From contig JBCCPK010000004.1 in the NCBI GenBank assembly GCA_039024915.1, forward strand, positions 372,001-436,000: a stretch of DNA of 64,000 bases. The letters are read 5' to 3'. The translations under genes and the position numbers were made by a program. The DNA is from Pseudomonadota bacterium. Lineage in GTDB: Bacteria; Pseudomonadota; Alphaproteobacteria; Rhizobiales; MH13. This document shows, piece by piece, positions 63,212 to 64,000 of the stretch. The first letter of the stretch is position 1. Every line of letters starts with the position of its first letter. The notes beneath the pieces were generated by a model. It worked only from the letters and a program-made list of their open reading frames with translations, was not told the DNA's origin and did not search any database.

Positions 63212-64000
63212 ATGCAATCCGCCATCGAGCTGGATCAAAAAATACACGACGCCATTGCTCACAACGATGCAGACGCGCTGCAGGCATTGCTTGAAGAGCT
63301 GTATCAACCGGCCGAGGCAAGCAACCGTCCTTTCGACGCTGCAATCGAGCTTAAGCCGAGCTATCGCGAACAACTCGGTGGCGATGGATTTGAAAGCGAT
63401 GCAGCGCTCAACTGGGCCAACCAGATCGATCGCGGGCTGCGGCGCGTCGCCTACAATCTCAAAACGGCTTTCGGTTTCACCGGGACGCGGATCGTCTCGG
63501 AGGGGGATAGTTGGTTCCAATACCCTCTGCTTCTGGCCGATGTGATAGACAACTTCGCCGAGGAGCCGGACTTCGCTGTGCTGTCGGTCGGCGCCGCCGG
63601 CGATCTCGTTCAACACATGGCGATCCGCCGGGAATATGATGCTGCGATCCGCGAGACCAAGACGCGGATCATGCTGCTCTCAGGCGGAGGCAATGACCTG
63701 TTGGGTGATGGCAAACTGAAGCTGCTCTTGAACCCGTATTTTGATGGGGCAACGGCCACCGATCTGATCAACAAGCCCGCGCTTCAAACGATATCCGGCG
63801 AGATTCTGAACTACTACGCCCAGATCCTGCAGGACGTTCTTACCAACCATCCCAACGTCACGGTGTTCGGGCATGGTTATGACACGCCCTTCCCGATGCA
63901 AGGGGAGAAATATTTCGGCATTCCGTTCGAGGAGGCGGGCATACCCTTGCCTCTGGGACGGGAAGTCGTGGCGGAAATTGTCGCTTTTTTCCGCGATCAG
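63212..64000 (+). CDS. SGNH/GDSL-type hydrolase-like protein (runs off the window)
   Basis: At least 263 residues, open at the window end. AAGGGGGAAAGG precedes the ATG. Residues 1-90 are helical and polar with no signal peptide. Then come SGNH-type blocks: GDSW with Ser100, GGGND with Asn161, and a histidine/aspartate pair in HGYDTP (H221, D224) that could be block V, although its order is not classical. By these blocks it is an SGNH esterase or lipase fold; the substrate is unknown. The C-terminal end is missing, so the family cannot be settled. Confidence 0.65.
   Translation, partial: MQSAIELDQKIHDAIAHNDADALQALLEELYQPAEASNRPFDAAIELKPSYREQLGGDGFESDAALNWANQIDRGLRRVAYNLKTAFGFTGTRIVSEGDSWFQYPLLLADVIDNFAEEPDFAVLSVGAAGDLVQHMAIRREYDAAIRETKTRIMLLSGGGNDLLGDGKLKLLLNPYFDGATATDLINKPALQTISGEILNYYAQILQDVLTNHPNVTVFGHGYDTPFPMQGEKYFGIPFEEAGIPLPLGREVVAEIVAFFRDQ

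Overview
The window is a GC-rich, densely coded bacterial chromosome segment. I read it as an alphaproteobacterium, probably a marine or halotolerant member of the Hyphomicrobiales (Rhizobiales) or a close relative. The reasons are the block rnd-lptC-lptA-lptB-rpoN-hpf-ptsN in conserved order, TRAP and Ugp transport operons, degradation genes for dihydroxypropanesulfonate (an abundant marine C3 sulfonate), and two large RTX secreted proteins. The assignment rests on gene content and order only.

Layout. 1-1.5 kb: inorganic pyrophosphatase, a YggT membrane protein and tRNA-Ala(CGC) with a good promoter, abutted by a decayed serine-recombinase tail. 1.8-7.5 kb: an overlapping operon of a small HTH protein, a P-type cation ATPase, a KefB-like antiporter with an RCK domain, and a tandem universal stress protein; this looks like an ion-homeostasis unit. 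8-11.7 kb: RTX protein 1. 11.9-18.1 kb: an amidohydrolase with a NitT/TauT-type ABC importer, a LysR regulator and a TauE/SafE exporter. 18.2-24.4 kb: a TetR regulator divergent from pspA, yiaB, an LplT-Aas fusion and a patatin lipase, with two matching operators TGAAC-N3-GTTCA. This is a coherent membrane-stress and phospholipid-recycling module. 24.5-28.9 kb: ugpBAEC, preceded by four 11-bp-phased Pho-box-like units.

28.9-42 kb: a diheme peroxidase, then a LacI regulator divergent from a complete DHPS pathway: TRAP importer, HpsN, an SDR/MDR dehydrogenase pair, SuyA, SuyB, ComC, a SuyZ-like exporter and a stress protein. In the proposed route (S)-DHPS is converted to (R)-DHPS by the SDR/MDR pair, HpsN oxidises it to (R)-sulfolactate, SuyAB cleaves that to pyruvate and sulfite, and SuyZ exports the sulfite. 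The TRAP large permease of this operon carries a one-base insertion in a G run, so as read it is broken.

42-46 kb: RTX protein 2, with three exact 729-bp repeat units and a C-terminus closely matching RTX protein 1 in opposite orientation, so the two form an inverted repeat around about 30 kb. 46.3-52.2 kb: a sugar-acid-type cluster (KDG kinase, HpcH/HpaI aldolase, a second intact TRAP transporter, Gfo/Idh/MocA oxidoreductase). 52.4-56.8 kb: a PAS-GGDEF-EAL protein and a fusion of a degenerate peroxiredoxin-like domain with a 2-oxoglutarate/Fe(II) oxygenase. 56.9-62.9 kb: ptsN, hpf, rpoN, lptB, lptA, lptC and rnd, all on the minus strand. 63.2 kb to the end: a truncated SGNH-hydrolase-like gene.
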